Assembly (NCBI RefSeq): GCF_019084045.1
Contig: NZ_JAHRED010000003.1
Coordinates: 248,001 to 312,000, forward strand
Direction of reading: 5' to 3'
Length of the DNA: 64,000 nt
Source: Paeniglutamicibacter quisquiliarum
GTDB taxonomy: Bacteria > Actinomycetota > Actinomycetes > Actinomycetales > Micrococcaceae
Shown here piece after piece: positions 34,160 through 43,348 of this stretch; position 1 is the first letter of the stretch; each line of letters opens with the position of its first letter. The notes below the pieces were generated by a model that had not been told where the DNA came from, made no database searches, and saw only the letters and a program-made list of their open reading frames with translations. The translations under genes and the position numbers were made by a program.

Positions 34160-34190
34160 TTGACAGTCGAGTCTAGACTGCAGCTATACA
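34160..34190 (+). promoter_or_regulatory. promoter of the EVE-like gene
   Basis: TTGACA (34160-34165), a 19-bp spacer and TATACA (34185-34190), about 40 nt before the ATG. The spacer is slightly long, but both hexamers are close to the housekeeping consensus, unlike most promoters in this window. Confidence 0.5.
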
Positions 34191-34230
34191 CCTAGATGTG
34201 TGTTCTTGTGATCTCAAACAAGGGGGAAAA

Positions 34231-34713
34231 ATGGAGAAGCGGGACAATTGGGGTAACCCGGGAATGTTGTTGACTTGGAACCCTAAGTACTGGAGCAAGG
34301 AACAGTGGGTCCCGCACTACGACAAAGCAGTTGACCGTACGTTGAGGGACGAACCTGTCACCACGACTTGGAGCGTGGGGCAGAAGACTGAAATTAAACG
34401 TTACACGGAAGTATGGCTCCATTTGCAGGGCAGCGGAGATCGTGGCCTAATCGGGCATGGTCTGGTCCATAGCGAACCGTTCGTCGAGGAACACTTTTTC
34501 TTTGAAAGCCAGCTCAGCCATCACTACGCCGAGATTATATTTGTTGATCTCTGGCCATGGGAGGATCGAATCGACATCGAGGAGTTGAAGGTTGAATGCC
34601 CTTCGATCCCATGGAACTCGATACGCCAGTCCGGATTCTCATTGGCTCCCGAACAAGCTGACGAACTTCGTAAAGCTTGGCACAGCACCCCTCGACCGGG
34701 CCCATCGAAATAA
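34231..34713 (+). CDS. orphan EVE/PUA-like domain protein
   Basis: A 160-residue protein. The opening LLTWNPKYW, then a WSVGQKTEI turn, VWLHLQGSGDRGLIGHGLV, and the closing PWNSIRQSGFSL with ADELRKAW follow the EVE-like module found at the N-terminus of some HNH endonucleases. In those proteins it is thought to read modified bases. Here no nuclease domain follows; the protein ends 20 residues after the module. GC is about half, far below the neighbours. AGGGGGA lies 6 nt before the ATG. It could be a remnant of a modification-dependent restriction enzyme or a stand-alone reader. Confidence 0.55.
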   Translation: MEKRDNWGNPGMLLTWNPKYWSKEQWVPHYDKAVDRTLRDEPVTTTWSVGQKTEIKRYTEVWLHLQGSGDRGLIGHGLVHSEPFVEEHFFFESQLSHHYAEIIFVDLWPWEDRIDIEELKVECPSIPWNSIRQSGFSLAPEQADELRKAWHSTPRPGPSK

Positions 34714-35305
34714 GCACAGTGGAACTACGTTCTCTTCGCCAGCAGGGGGCTGCCGTTCACCTTGGAGCATGACCTTCCGCTTTGGCTTTGCAAGGCACGT
34801 GAAATCTTACGCCGCCCTTTAATTGTGTGACACGCAGCCGGCGAGTCGGATCGATGGTCGGGCGCATCGCAGGCTCCGTCAGGCTTGAACGCCGGGCCGG
34901 CATGCGGCGTGGAGCACACTTTCGCCAAGACTGGCGAAACAAAAATGAATGGAGCGACAGAGTAGTCGTTGGGATATGCGCGGGCGACTGCGCCTAATTT
35001 CACCGGCAACGATCGATTTCGGTAGAGACTGCGGCATGTTTCGTCGACGAGCACGTGCCTATTGGCCCGGGCAAGCGTCCGCTTTAGCGACTGCGACGCA
35101 CATGTTGTCTTAGCGGCACCCGAAATCGCAAACCTCAGGCACTGGCGGAGGAGATATGGGCGTCAACGAGGAAAGTCGATTTCACCCTAATCAATTTCTG
35201 ACCTACTGCGGGCGATCATTGAATGATGATCGATTGAAAGCGAGGCACATTCTCCAGTCAACCTGTAAATCGACAACACGACGCGCCCATCGCCGCCCGT
35301 GGCGA
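34714..35305. other. low-GC intergenic stretch, no gene supported
   Basis: These 592 bases continue the low-GC patch. Frames on both strands (a 109-codon minus frame at 34725-35054 and the start of a plus frame at 35156) show no recognisable motif or good ribosome site. A partner domain of the EVE-like gene (for example an HNH motif) was looked for and not found. Confidence 0.45.
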
Positions 35306-38300
35306 TTAACCATTGAACCTGAAGCGCAGGGTGCGCACCTCGAAGGCCGTCAACGCAAGCTTCACCGATCCCTCCGAATGCTCGACGATCCCTTCCGGAC
35401 CCTCGATGGCATCCTCCAGCAAACTGATCACCGAAACCCCTGTCACCGGATGGTGTACGTTCACGGAGCCCGCGGACCGGCGGCCCAGGGACTCGTAGAT
35501 GCGCACGACCAGGTCGCCGGACTGGTCCCCGGCGAGCTTCACGCTCGAGAGCACGATGCCCTTGCCCTCGAGCGTGACCAGCGGGTCGAACCCGCGGCTG
35601 CCGGGGATGGTGCAGGCGTTGCTGTTCAGCAGCGCCCCGGCCTCGGTTGCCGCGGCGATGTCGGCGCCGATGACCAGGCCATAGCGATGTGTCTGGAGGC
35701 CTTGGTCGGTTTCCGGATCGGGGAAGCGCGGGGCACGCAGCAGCGACAAGCGCACGTTGGTCACCACGCCGGCCGCGGTCGAATCGCGGGTGACGTCAAA
35801 GCCGTAGATCGAATCGTTGACCAGCGCTGCGCCGAAGCCCGGTTCCTCGGCCAGCACGAAGCGGTGCATCGAAGTCTCGAACTTCGCGGCCTCCCAACTG
35901 GTGTTCACGTGGGTGGCGCGCTTGTGGTAGCCGAACTGGGTCTCTGCGATCGTCTGCTCGGCGCGGATATCGAACGGGAAAGCGACCTTCAGGAACTTCT
36001 CGGTCTCGTGCCAGTCGGTGGCCTGCTCGATGTGCAGCACCTTCGAGCCCGGGGACAGGGTCAGGTCCTGGCGCACCGTCGAGGCGGAGAAGCTGCGCTC
36101 GACCCTCACGCGGGCGGTGCCGTCGGCATCGGTGGACAGCGTGAGCGAGTCCAGGTCGCGCAGGTCGGTGACCTGGTTGCGGTAGTACCTGTCCACGTCC
36201 CAGGCGTCCCACTTGTTCGGGAAGTCCTGGTGCAGTTGCAGGAGATTGGCCTCGCTGCCGACAGCAATGGTCTCGCGTCCGGTGGCGTGGTCAACGGCGG
36301 AGGTGATCAGGCCCTGGCGGGAAATGGCCACGGTGACCAGCGCGTTGGACAGCACGAAGCCCTCCGCCGTTTCGCTTGCGGCCACGGCGTCGGCCACGGC
36401 GGCCAGCTCGGCCGCCGGAACGCCGGCACCGGTGCGGATGCCCGAACGGGTGAAGGGCGCCGCATTCAGCGTGATCGGGGTGTCCCCGGTTCCGACCAGC
36501 GCGGCCTGCGCGGAGGCGATGAGCGCCTCGGCGGCTTCGGTGACGCGGGCGTATCCGGCCACGACCTCGCGGTGGACCCAGGCGATCGAGGTTCCCGGCA
36601 GGATGTCGTGGAACTGGTGCAACAGCACCTGCTTCCACAAGGCGTCGATTGCGGCGTAGGGGTACTCGAAGCCTGCATGCACGGCGGCGGTGGCGGCCCA
36701 AAGCTCCGCCTCCACCAGTAGCTGCTCGGTGCGGCGGTTGCCCTCCTTGGTCCGGTGCTGGCTGGTCAAGGTGGCCCGGTGCAGCTCCAGGTAGAGCTCG
36801 CCGACCCACACCGGAGGGTTCTCCAGCTCGGTCTTGGCGCGCCTGAAAAACTCATCGGGGTGTTCCCACTTCACCTTGGCACTGCCCTCGAGGTCGGCCA
36901 GGCGGCGCGCCTTGCCGGTCATCTCGCGGGTGGTGCCGCCGCCACCGTCGCCCCAGCCCACCGGGGCGATGGAGCCGGTGGCGTGGCGGGACTCGCGGAA
37001 CTGGCGCGAGGCGCGGGCGACTTCTTCGCCGGAGAGCTGCGAGTTGTAGGTGTCCATCGACGGGAAGTGGCTGAACACGCGCGAGCCGTCGATCCCCTCC
37101 CAGTTGAAGGTGTGGTGCGGGAACACGTTCTGCTGGTTCCAGGAGATCTTCTGGGTGAAGAACCATTCGAAGCCGGCGCGGCGCATCAATTGCGGCAGTG
37201 CGGGGGAGTACCCGAAGGAATCCGGCAGCCACACCCCGGCGCAGGTCACACCGAATTCCTCACGGAAGAACCGCTGGCCGTAGTGGAACTGGCGGACCAT
37301 GGACTCGCCCGAGGGCATGACGGTGTCGGATTCGACCCACATGCCGCCCAAGGGCAGGAAGCGGCCGGCGGCCACTGCCTCCTTGACGCGGCCATAGACC
37401 TCGGGGCGGTGTTCCTTGAGCCAGGCATATTGCTGGGCGCTTGACATGCCGAAGACGAAATCCTCGTCAACGCCGAGCATCTCCAGCATGGAGGAGGAAG
37501 TGCGGGCGACCTTGCGGATGGTCTCGCGTACCGGCCACAGCCAGGCCGAGTCGATGTGGGAGTGGCCCACGGCGGAAATGCGGTGTGCGGATTCGTCGGC
37601 CCGCGTGGCCAGCACTTCGGTCAGTTCGGCCCGGGCCGCGGGCGCGGTTTCGCTGATCCGCTGCAGGTCCAGCACGTCCAGCGCATTGTCCATGGCCTGC
37701 AGGATGCGCATCCTCCGCGGGCCCGCGGGCAGCTCGGCCTGGAGCTCGAGGAGGACCTCAAGGTCCAGGGAGAGCTCGTGGACCTCGGGATCGAAGATGG
37801 CCAGGTCCATGCGGCGGGTGGTGTAGAGATGGCGCGCGGACGAGGTCTGGATGTCGCCTTCCTGCGTGGGAAGGAACGGGTGGTGGCCGAGGAGTATGGG
37901 GTTGGCCGCGGCCTCGACGAAATACTCCACCTCTTCGCCTCCCGCTGCGGGATCCGCAATCGGGATCCACTGGTTGCGGGGATTGATCGCCTTCACGGCG
38001 GTGCCGTCGCCACGGTGGACCAGCCCCTCGCACTGGAAGCCCGTCATGGTCGTGTCGAATCCCAGGTCGACCAGGGCCTCGACGCGCTTGCCGGCCCATC
38101 CGGAGGGAACGGTGCCCCGCAGGCGGAACCATGCGGTTCCCCAGGCCGCGCCCCAGGCGGAGCCGACCCGGTGCTCGGTGTAGTCCAATCCCAGTGCCGC
38201 TGCCGGGATGATCGGCTCGCCCGGAAGCTCATGCCAGTCCACGGTGAGCGGAACGGAGACCGGATGGACGGCCGGGTGAATGCGTTCATCGAGAACCCGC

Positions 38301-38338
38301 GTGACGCGACCGAGGGTCAGGGGAATGTCATCGTGCAT
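35306..38338 (-). CDS. GH38 alpha-mannosidase
   Basis: A 1010-residue glycoside hydrolase. It has the zinc/catalytic GHSHIDSAWLWP block (His259, His261, Asp263) and the nucleophile Asp373 in WLPDSFGYSPALPQL. A middle helical domain and a long C-terminal beta domain complete the usual actinobacterial GH38 length. No signal peptide is seen, so it is cytosolic and would cut alpha-mannosides brought into the cell. It is divergent from a sugar kinase gene (352 bp between), which in turn is convergent with an MFS transporter, suggesting a small sugar-use locus. Confidence 0.92.
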   Translation of the reverse strand: MHDDIPLTLGRVTRVLDERIHPAVHPVSVPLTVDWHELPGEPIIPAAALGLDYTEHRVGSAWGAAWGTAWFRLRGTVPSGWAGKRVEALVDLGFDTTMTGFQCEGLVHRGDGTAVKAINPRNQWIPIADPAAGGEEVEYFVEAAANPILLGHHPFLPTQEGDIQTSSARHLYTTRRMDLAIFDPEVHELSLDLEVLLELQAELPAGPRRMRILQAMDNALDVLDLQRISETAPAARAELTEVLATRADESAHRISAVGHSHIDSAWLWPVRETIRKVARTSSSMLEMLGVDEDFVFGMSSAQQYAWLKEHRPEVYGRVKEAVAAGRFLPLGGMWVESDTVMPSGESMVRQFHYGQRFFREEFGVTCAGVWLPDSFGYSPALPQLMRRAGFEWFFTQKISWNQQNVFPHHTFNWEGIDGSRVFSHFPSMDTYNSQLSGEEVARASRQFRESRHATGSIAPVGWGDGGGGTTREMTGKARRLADLEGSAKVKWEHPDEFFRRAKTELENPPVWVGELYLELHRATLTSQHRTKEGNRRTEQLLVEAELWAATAAVHAGFEYPYAAIDALWKQVLLHQFHDILPGTSIAWVHREVVAGYARVTEAAEALIASAQAALVGTGDTPITLNAAPFTRSGIRTGAGVPAAELAAVADAVAASETAEGFVLSNALVTVAISRQGLITSAVDHATGRETIAVGSEANLLQLHQDFPNKWDAWDVDRYYRNQVTDLRDLDSLTLSTDADGTARVRVERSFSASTVRQDLTLSPGSKVLHIEQATDWHETEKFLKVAFPFDIRAEQTIAETQFGYHKRATHVNTSWEAAKFETSMHRFVLAEEPGFGAALVNDSIYGFDVTRDSTAAGVVTNVRLSLLRAPRFPDPETDQGLQTHRYGLVIGADIAAATEAGALLNSNACTIPGSRGFDPLVTLEGKGIVLSSVKLAGDQSGDLVVRIYESLGRRSAGSVNVHHPVTGVSVISLLEDAIEGPEGIVEHSEGSVKLALTAFEVRTLRFRFNG

Positions 38339-38690
38339 GGATGCCTTTCGCCGGACCTCGGCCCGGTGGATGGGGTCTCTGCTCTGGAAAGGTTCTGGAC
38401 TTCAAGGAATTCTCGTTGGTGACCTGTGTTGACAGCGTATCTGACGCGCCTGCCCCCGCCGCGGCGGGGCCCACGCGAGTCTGGAAGAAAGACCGTCGAG
38501 TCGGCTTCCTCCAACCAACCCATGCCGTTTCCACCGTGGCAGGGGATCCATGGACAGCACCGGCGGATACCATGCCATCATGAAGTATGGCATCCACCGG
38601 GCCGAGTCCTCCCCGGACGACGGCAGGGTCATCAGCGTGGGCCAAGACAACATCGGCGATGCGTTGGCATCACGCAGGACAGGAACCTTC
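38339..38690. other. divergent intergenic region, mannosidase/kinase
   Basis: The 352 bases should hold both promoters. I see a TTGACA at about 38428 but no matching -10 and no clear operator palindrome. An in-frame extension of the kinase covers part of it without a ribosome site. Confidence 0.4.
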
Positions 38691-39608
38691 ATGAGCAAAC
38701 CCCGGCAGACCCCGCTGTCGCTGGTTGGCCTGGACATCGGCGGCACCAAAACCCACGGCCTGCGCTGGAACGGAAGCGAGGTGTGTGCCGAGGCCAGGAG
38801 CGGCAGCGCCAACGTGCAGAACGTCAGTGTCGAAACCGCCGGGCGAAACATCGCCGAGGTGTTTGCCGCACTGGGTTCCGGGCCCATCGACCGTGTGGTT
38901 GCAGGATCCGGGGGCATCGACACCGAGACGGACGCCGAGTCCCTGCGCGCCCTCATCGCCGTCCATGCCCCGGGCGCCGAGATCCTGGTGGTCCACGACA
39001 CCCGGCTGATCCTGGCCGCGGGCCGGGCCGCCACCGGCATGGCGGTCATCCTGGGTACCGGTTCGGCGGCCTGGGGCATCAATGGCTCGGGCCGTGAGGG
39101 CAGGGCCGGGGGGTGGGGCTACCTGTTGGGGGATGAGGCCAGCGGTTACTGGCTGGGGCGCGAGGCGGTGCGTGCCACGCTGCGCGAGTTCAACCGGGGA
39201 CAGGCACCCGGCGAGCTGGGCCGCCGCGTGCTTGCTGCCAACAAGGTGGAGTCCCCGGATGAGCTGATTGCGCTGTTCCACGGCGACACGGATCGCCGCT
39301 ATTGGGCGCAGCAGTCCCCGCTGGTCTTCGAGGCGCTGGCGGCGGGGGACCCCGGGAGCGCGTTGATCGTTGCCGAGGCGGTGGAGCATGTGTGCGGGAT
39401 GCTCGGGGACCTTGCCGCCCTGCTGGGCCTCGACGGACCTGTCATCATCGGCGGAGGCGTGGGCACGCACCAACCTGTCTTCCAGGACGGGCTGCGCGCA
39501 GCCCTGGACGCCATGGGCCTGGGGGACATCCGCTTCCTGGAGGTCGACCCGGTGCACGGCGCACGATTCATCTCCGACCACACCGCCTTGCCCGCAACTG
39601 CCCCGTAG
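38691..39608 (+). CDS. BadF/BadG-type ATPase, N-acetylglucosamine/sugar kinase-like
   Basis: A 305-residue ASKHA-fold kinase. The phosphate-1 loop is GLDIGGTKTHGLRW (about residue 10), phosphate-2 is AVILGTGSAAWG (about 115), and the adenosine motif VIIGGGVGTHQPVF is near 260. The family includes N-acetylglucosamine kinases. Start ATG 38691 has AGGA 8 nt upstream. Next to GH38 it may phosphorylate mannose or an amino sugar released there; this is inference. Confidence 0.82.
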   Translation: MSKPRQTPLSLVGLDIGGTKTHGLRWNGSEVCAEARSGSANVQNVSVETAGRNIAEVFAALGSGPIDRVVAGSGGIDTETDAESLRALIAVHAPGAEILVVHDTRLILAAGRAATGMAVILGTGSAAWGINGSGREGRAGGWGYLLGDEASGYWLGREAVRATLREFNRGQAPGELGRRVLAANKVESPDELIALFHGDTDRRYWAQQSPLVFEALAAGDPGSALIVAEAVEHVCGMLGDLAALLGLDGPVIIGGGVGTHQPVFQDGLRAALDAMGLGDIRFLEVDPVHGARFISDHTALPATAP

Positions 39609-39671
39609 GCCGTCGGCGGTCGCGGCCACTGCTGGCTGCCGACTCCGGCCGCCCCAAAAATCGGTGGCGAC

Positions 39672-41021
39672 CTATTGCAGCTGGCGTCCCTTGGTCTCGG
39701 GGGCGAGGAATGCCATCAATATGACCGCAGCCAGCACCAGCACCCCGGCGGACAGGAACAGGTTGCCGAGCCCCACCACCGGCCACAGCGCGGCGAAGGC
39801 CAGCGGACCGAAGCCGGCACCCAGGCGGCTGAACGAGGAGGCCCAGCCGAAGCCGGATCCGCGCAGCTCGGTTGGATACAGCTCGGAAACGTAGGCGTAC
39901 AGCACCGGGATGGCGATCTGCACGACGACACCGAAGACCAGCAACCAGAAGAGCGACAGCGCGGGCGCGTTGATGGTCACCGCGACCATGACCAGGACGA
40001 CGGCCGACAGGGGGCCGGTGATGCCCAGGAGCCATTTGCGGCCCACCCTTTCGACCAGCAGTGCTGCAATGACCACGCCGATCAGGCCCATCAGCGCCAT
40101 CACCGAGGTCATGAAGAATGCCGTGGACTGCACCATGCCGGTGTCCGCCAGAATGGAGGGCATCCAGGTCAGGGCCAGGTAGTAGACCAACAGGATGGTC
40201 AGGAACAGCGACCACGACACCAGGGTGATCCGGGGACTGAAGCGCCAGATCTTCACCAGCTGCTCGAGCCAGGAACCCGCGGACAGCCGCGGCGCGGCCT
40301 CCGGTTCCGGGAGCGTGTAGGCCTGGGCCGGGGTTCCGGTCCGTGCCACCAAATCGTCAATGACCTTTGCCGCTGCCTCGCGCTGGCCCTTGCGGACCAG
40401 GTAGAGCGGGGACTCCGGAACGCTGCGCCGCACCCAGAACACCAGCAGCGCGGGGAGCACCATGACGGCAAGGATGAGCCGCCAGTTTCCGGTGGTTGCC
40501 TGCACCCAGCCGGAAATGAAGAAGGACAGTGCGGCGCCGACGGGCCACCATCCGTCCATGGCCGTGAGCACTCGGCCGCGCTGCTTGGACGGGGTGAACT
40601 CGCCGACCAGGGCGTAGTCCACCGGGATGCACCCGCCCAGGCCCACACCGGCAATGAAGCGGAAGGCAACGAACCACGCGAAGCTGGGGGCCAGTGCACC
40701 CGCGACGGTGAAGATCGAGAAGATCAGCAGCGTCCAGGTGAAGGCCTTCTTGCGCCCGATCTTGTCGGCGATGGTTCCCCACAGGAACGCACCCAGCGCC
40801 ATGCCCACCAGGTTTCCGGTGCCCAGCAGTGCGGCCGTGGTCCGGTCAAGCCCCCACTCCGCGGCGACCAGCGGGATCAGTGCCCCGTTGAGCGTGACAT
40901 CCCAGGCATCGAACATGAACCCGAGCCCGCCGATGATGAAGATCTTGCCCTGCACGCCCCACTTCCACGGCAGGTTTTGGACGACCGACTCGCCGGTGGG
41001 TAGTTTCAGGAATTTGTTCAT
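39672..41021 (-). CDS. MFS transporter, sugar/metabolite:H+ symporter type
   Basis: A 449-residue, 12-TM facilitator. The sugar-porter-like signature GTIADKIGRKKAF is in loop 2-3 (about residue 85), RFIAGVGLGGCIPVDYALVGEF in TM4 and PESPLYLVRKG before the central loop. It is convergent with the sugar kinase. Start ATG 41021 has AAAGG about 9 nt upstream. It may bring in the sugar handled by the kinase and mannosidase. Confidence 0.83.
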   Translation of the reverse strand: MNKFLKLPTGESVVQNLPWKWGVQGKIFIIGGLGFMFDAWDVTLNGALIPLVAAEWGLDRTTAALLGTGNLVGMALGAFLWGTIADKIGRKKAFTWTLLIFSIFTVAGALAPSFAWFVAFRFIAGVGLGGCIPVDYALVGEFTPSKQRGRVLTAMDGWWPVGAALSFFISGWVQATTGNWRLILAVMVLPALLVFWVRRSVPESPLYLVRKGQREAAAKVIDDLVARTGTPAQAYTLPEPEAAPRLSAGSWLEQLVKIWRFSPRITLVSWSLFLTILLVYYLALTWMPSILADTGMVQSTAFFMTSVMALMGLIGVVIAALLVERVGRKWLLGITGPLSAVVLVMVAVTINAPALSLFWLLVFGVVVQIAIPVLYAYVSELYPTELRGSGFGWASSFSRLGAGFGPLAFAALWPVVGLGNLFLSAGVLVLAAVILMAFLAPETKGRQLQ

Positions 41022-41272
41022 CAGGGATTGGCCTTTGGACAGGTGCGGGCTGACGCAGGACGGGAACGGTCGGGGCAAGAGTGGTGGAGCGGTGGCGCCG
41101 GAAGAAAACATGTTTCCGATCCATCGACAACGCTACGCGCTGGAACGGCAATCCACAGAATAACCCTTGACTTTTTGTGGCTTTGCGTTTCACCGATCGG
41201 CAGCCCCCGGGGCATCCGACATCGGGCGAAGCCCCTTGTGCCGGGGCTGTTCCGGTGCGGGGCAACCCGGGG

Positions 41273-41278
41273 TAGGCT
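41273..41278 (+). promoter_or_regulatory. leaderless -10 box of the DUF4303 gene
   Basis: TAGGCT ends 6 nt before ATG 41285. There is no Shine-Dalgarno sequence. Confidence 0.45.
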
Positions 41279-41284
41279 CTGGAT

Positions 41285-42037
41285 ATGGGAGTAGATTGGA
41301 CCGCTCTCGAAGAGGCGATACGGGTGTCGGCTCTTCGCCAGGCGGAAGAAATAATTCACCGTCACCCGGACGAAGTTTTCTATGCGATTGCCCTGGACGG
41401 GGTGAGCGCCGACGAGACCGACCATATCGATTTGCCCGTGCTTGCCCTGAACTCCGAGGAAGCCCTGACCCGTGCGTTCGCCGGCGGCGACGACGAAGGC
41501 GTTGACGAGGACTTCGACGACGAGGACGAAGAGGAATACTTCGAGGAACGTGCCGACGCCGACGACGACGGGTCCGACAGGGACGTGCATCTCCACGACG
41601 GCGAGGCCACGGACTCGGACGATGACGACGAGGATGACGACGTTGCCACGGACGAGGATGAGGACGACGAAGACATCGACGCGGTGCTCAAGGAATTCGA
41701 CGCGCTGACCTCGGATGCCGAACAGGGCTACTACTCGTCGAAATGGAATCCGGCGGACTGGCAGTGGAGTCCGATTGAGCTCTTTGACGAATCGGCGTCG
41801 GTCCTGTGGAGCCAGGCGCTGACCAGTGTTGCCAAGGACCACGGGTGGGAAAAGACGAACCGCCTGTACTACGAGATGCTCATCCGCGTCACCGAGTCAT
41901 TGCGCAACGCCTTGGCCACGGGACGAAACGCGGACGTGGTGGTCTACCTCTCCGACGAGGAGCACGGCGATGCATTGCTGCGCAGGTGCCTCACCGAATC
42001 CCAGCTGGCCAAGCACTTCCCGGAACTCGCACATTAG
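41285..42037 (+). CDS. DUF4303-family protein with a long acidic insert
   Basis: A 250-residue protein. The first 65 residues (LEEAIRVSALRQAEEIIHRHPDE-type opening, FYAIALDGV) and the last 115 (KWNPADWQWSPIELFDES, EMLIRVTESLRNALATGR) match DUF4303. Between them, about residues 67-132 are almost wholly Asp and Glu, built from GAC/GAG runs, which the family normally lacks. DUF4303 proteins are often linked to toxin-immunity systems (as SUKH-like immunity proteins); none is seen here. Convergent with the anti-sigma gene, 3 bp apart. Confidence 0.78.
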   Translation: MGVDWTALEEAIRVSALRQAEEIIHRHPDEVFYAIALDGVSADETDHIDLPVLALNSEEALTRAFAGGDDEGVDEDFDDEDEEEYFEERADADDDGSDRDVHLHDGEATDSDDDDEDDDVATDEDEDDEDIDAVLKEFDALTSDAEQGYYSSKWNPADWQWSPIELFDESASVLWSQALTSVAKDHGWEKTNRLYYEMLIRVTESLRNALATGRNADVVVYLSDEEHGDALLRRCLTESQLAKHFPELAH

Positions 42038-42040
42038 GCA

Positions 42041-42709
42041 TTAGCCGGGCAGGTCCGAAGAGCCTTCCGGGAGGCTGAGTTCGGCGAGGATCCTGGAATC
42101 CAGGTCGCGCAACTGGATCGCCGAGATGCGTCCCAGCTCCGTGGGCACGGCCCCGCTCAGGCGGGCCGTGCCCGTCTTCGTGGCGCTCCAGGAGCCGGCC
42201 CTGTCGACCTGGCCGGAGCGGTCGACCACCCACAGCGACAGCGTCCCGCTGGTGGGCAAGTCGGTTCCGCTGAATTGCAGCTCGGTGCCCCAGGCCTTGG
42301 CGTTCAGACCCAGGTCCACGCGCGGCCCGGCGGCCGAGACCACCTCGTAGCTGGCATCGGGTGCCGGGGCGGGACGCAGCACGGGTGCCAGGAACACGCC
42401 CCCGGCCACGGATGCGGCGACCGCCGCCACCGCCGCTGTCCCCAGCAGGGTGCGCCGGGTCCGGCGCCTGGCCCGCAGCCGGTCCAGGAGTTCGACCCCG
42501 GGGTCCGAGGCAGGCACATCGGGTTCGGCCGACAACATCGCCCGGGCCGCCTGCACGTCCAACGCGCCAAGCCGCGTCGTCACCGGCGCGAAGGAGGCCA
42601 GCTCCTCGCGGCATTGCGCGCATCCGGCCAGATGCTCCTCGAAGGCGCTTGCCTCCTCGGGTTCCAGCCCGCCCAGCAGATAGGCCCCCAGGTCCAAGTG
42701 CTCGTTCAC
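42041..42709 (-). CDS. zinc-type anti-sigma factor
   Basis: A 222-residue single-pass protein. The ZAS motif is H26-x3-C30-x2-C33 in EEHLAGCAQCREEL, the TM helix is at about residues 87-111, and the outer RskA-like domain contains TLSLWVVDRSGQVDRAGSW. It would bind the ECF factor and release it on a redox or envelope signal. GTG start overlaps the sigma stop as GTGA. Confidence 0.88.
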   Translation of the reverse strand: MNEHLDLGAYLLGGLEPEEASAFEEHLAGCAQCREELASFAPVTTRLGALDVQAARAMLSAEPDVPASDPGVELLDRLRARRRTRRTLLGTAAVAAVAASVAGGVFLAPVLRPAPAPDASYEVVSAAGPRVDLGLNAKAWGTELQFSGTDLPTSGTLSLWVVDRSGQVDRAGSWSATKTGTARLSGAVPTELGRISAIQLRDLDSRILAELSLPEGSSDLPG

Positions 42710-43239
42710 TGCTCCACCCCCATTTCCGCCAGGATCCCGCGCAGGGCCCGCAGCGCATAGTACGCACGTGATTTCACCGTGCCCTGGGGTATCCCCAGGC
42801 TCGTTGCCGTCTGTGCCACCGTGGAACCGAGATAGTGCAGGTGGACCACGACCTGCCGATGTTCAAGCGTCAAGCGCATCAGCGCCTCTTCCATAAGTAT
42901 CCTGTCCAGCACCACTTCCATGCCCGTGGTGCCGCCCGCGGCCTCGGGATCCTGGTCGCCCAACGCCGAGGCGGAAATCCGTGCGGCGGACCGGCGATGC
43001 CGGTCGATGATCACGTTGCGGGCGGTGGCAAACAGGTAGCTGCGCAGCGATCCGGTCAACTCCGGGGCCGCCTTCCACACCTTGAGCACGGTCTCCTGCA
43101 CCACGTCGTCTGCCTCGTCTCGGTCGGTGGCCACACGCAGCACAAAACGCCTCAGGGCATCTCCGTGGTCGCGGTAGATGTCCGACACCACTTGCGCATC
43201 TAGCGGCACATGGGCTCCATTGGATCGCTTCGGGAACAT
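42706..43239 (-). CDS. ECF sigma factor, SigL/SigE-like, autoregulated
   Basis: A 177-residue ECF sigma factor with region 2 (ADDVVQETVLKVWKAAPELT, LFATARNVIIDRHRR) and region 4 (LTLEHRQVVVHLHYLGSTVAQTATSLGIPQGTVKSRAYYALRALR). It is coupled to the anti-sigma gene. A TGAACC-N16-CGTCTT promoter directly upstream equals the one in front of the divergent lipoprotein gene, so self-activation is likely. GGGGTGA precedes the ATG. Confidence 0.9.
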   Translation of the reverse strand: MFPKRSNGAHVPLDAQVVSDIYRDHGDALRRFVLRVATDRDEADDVVQETVLKVWKAAPELTGSLRSYLFATARNVIIDRHRRSAARISASALGDQDPEAAGGTTGMEVVLDRILMEEALMRLTLEHRQVVVHLHYLGSTVAQTATSLGIPQGTVKSRAYYALRALRGILAEMGVEQ

Positions 43240-43253
43240 GGGTTCACCCCACT

Positions 43254-43281
43254 AAGACGCATCGGTACTTCAAACGGTTCA
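43254..43281 (-). promoter_or_regulatory. ECF promoter of the sigma/anti-sigma operon
   Basis: On the minus strand: TGAACC (43281-43276), 16 bp, CGTCTT (43259-43254). The start site would fall about 8 nt before the sigma ATG. Same boxes and spacing as the divergent element at 43321. Confidence 0.75.
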
Positions 43282-43320
43282 AACACGTTCCAAGTATGCG
43301 CAGAAAAGTCGGCCACGGCG

Positions 43321-43348
43321 TGAACCCCGACACACCTTGCTGCGTCTT
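43321..43348 (+). promoter_or_regulatory. ECF promoter of the lipoprotein gene
   Basis: TGAACC (43321-43326), 16 bp, CGTCTT (43343-43348), facing the lipoprotein gene with a leader of about 104 nt. Its twin at 43254-43281 drives the ECF operon on the other strand. Confidence 0.75.

Noticed and set aside
34725-35054. 109-codon minus frame in the low-GC patch
   Set aside because: Considered as a transposase or nuclease remnant, but no family motif could be seen.
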